Shown piece after piece: positions 51,541 through 51,557 of a DNA stretch of 51,557 nucleotides (position 1 is the stretch's first letter; each line of letters begins with the position of its first letter). The stretch comes from Candidatus Woesearchaeota archaeon CG10_big_fil_rev_8_21_14_0_10_36_11 (GTDB lineage Archaea > Nanobdellota > Nanobdellia > Woesearchaeales > GW2011-AR9): positions 1 through 51,557 of the forward strand of contig PCYB01000066.1 in assembly GCA_002762845.1 (NCBI GenBank), in the 5' to 3' direction. Below the pieces are notes generated by a model, which did no database searches, was not told where the DNA came from, and worked only from the letters and a program-made list of their open reading frames with translations. The position numbers and the translations under genes are program-made.

Positions 51541-51557
51541 ATTTCTGCAATTTAGTC

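Noticed and set aside
1..51557. CRISPR arrays, insertion sequences, integrase or attachment sites
   Set aside because: No regularly spaced repeats, transposase or integrase motifs were found on either strand.

Overview
The window looks like a chromosome segment of a DPANN-type archaeon, with Woesearchaeota/Pacearchaeota-like organisms the best guess. The DNA is AT-rich. Many start codons lie 25-30 bases after a TATA-type box (TTTATAAA, TTTATATA), as expected for leaderless archaeal transcripts. The window encodes an AglB/STT3 oligosaccharyltransferase, a DUF483 protein, a tandem AsnC/Lrp-type regulator and two tRNA genes with introns next to the anticodon. No transposase, CRISPR array, rRNA or phage gene was seen. 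No gene-free stretch exceeds 300 bases. The phylum assignment is inference.

Positions 48-2156: two divergent, clearly paralogous HIT-like proteins (CxxC plus H-x-H) and a PHP-domain phosphoesterase.

Positions 2145-22944: a surface-glycosylation neighbourhood. It holds an alkaline-phosphatase-superfamily enzyme, a UbiA prenyltransferase resembling decaprenyl-phosphate phosphoribosyltransferase, a GT-B-like transferase, a GT39-type membrane glycosyltransferase, a Gfo/Idh oxidoreductase, three GT4 enzymes, a dolichol-phosphate-sugar synthase-like GT2 with its DUF2304 partner, and three radical SAM enzymes. It ends in AglB, which here carries an unusual C-terminal parvulin (PpiC) prolyl isomerase domain. 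Together these genes could make lipid-linked sugars, build a glycan and transfer it to exported proteins.

Positions 22990-30736: exported or membrane-anchored proteins (a QVTVFI-type anchored protein, a 937-residue secreted protein, a lipoprotein-like protein and a secreted NlpC/P60-like protein), then DUF483, exonuclease III and a small zinc-ribbon protein.

Positions 30955-49324 are the most interesting part: eleven genes in a row on the + strand that look like an undescribed ubiquitin-like conjugation or sulfur-transfer system. In order they are a SufS/CsdA-type cysteine desulfurase; a 686-residue protein with an internal duplication and a CPTGGC...CC motif; two unknown proteins; a protein with a candidate E2 (UBC-like) domain; a JAMM/JAB isopeptidase-like protein carrying a CPTGIC motif; a single-chain E1 with two ThiF/Rossmann domains in the AOS1-UBA2 order of eukaryotic E1s; a 1239-residue protein with about five SH3-like repeats; a radical SAM protein sharing one of those modules; an HD hydrolase; and an inositol-monophosphatase-family enzyme. 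The E1 and JAMM assignments rest on clear motifs. The E2 assignment is a motif-level inference. No small protein ending in Gly-Gly is visible, so the modifier is not identified.

Positions 49332-51505: an unrecognised protein, the tandem AsnC/Lrp-like regulator, and a tandem tRNA-Ser(UGA)/tRNA-Met-type(CAU) pair on the - strand.
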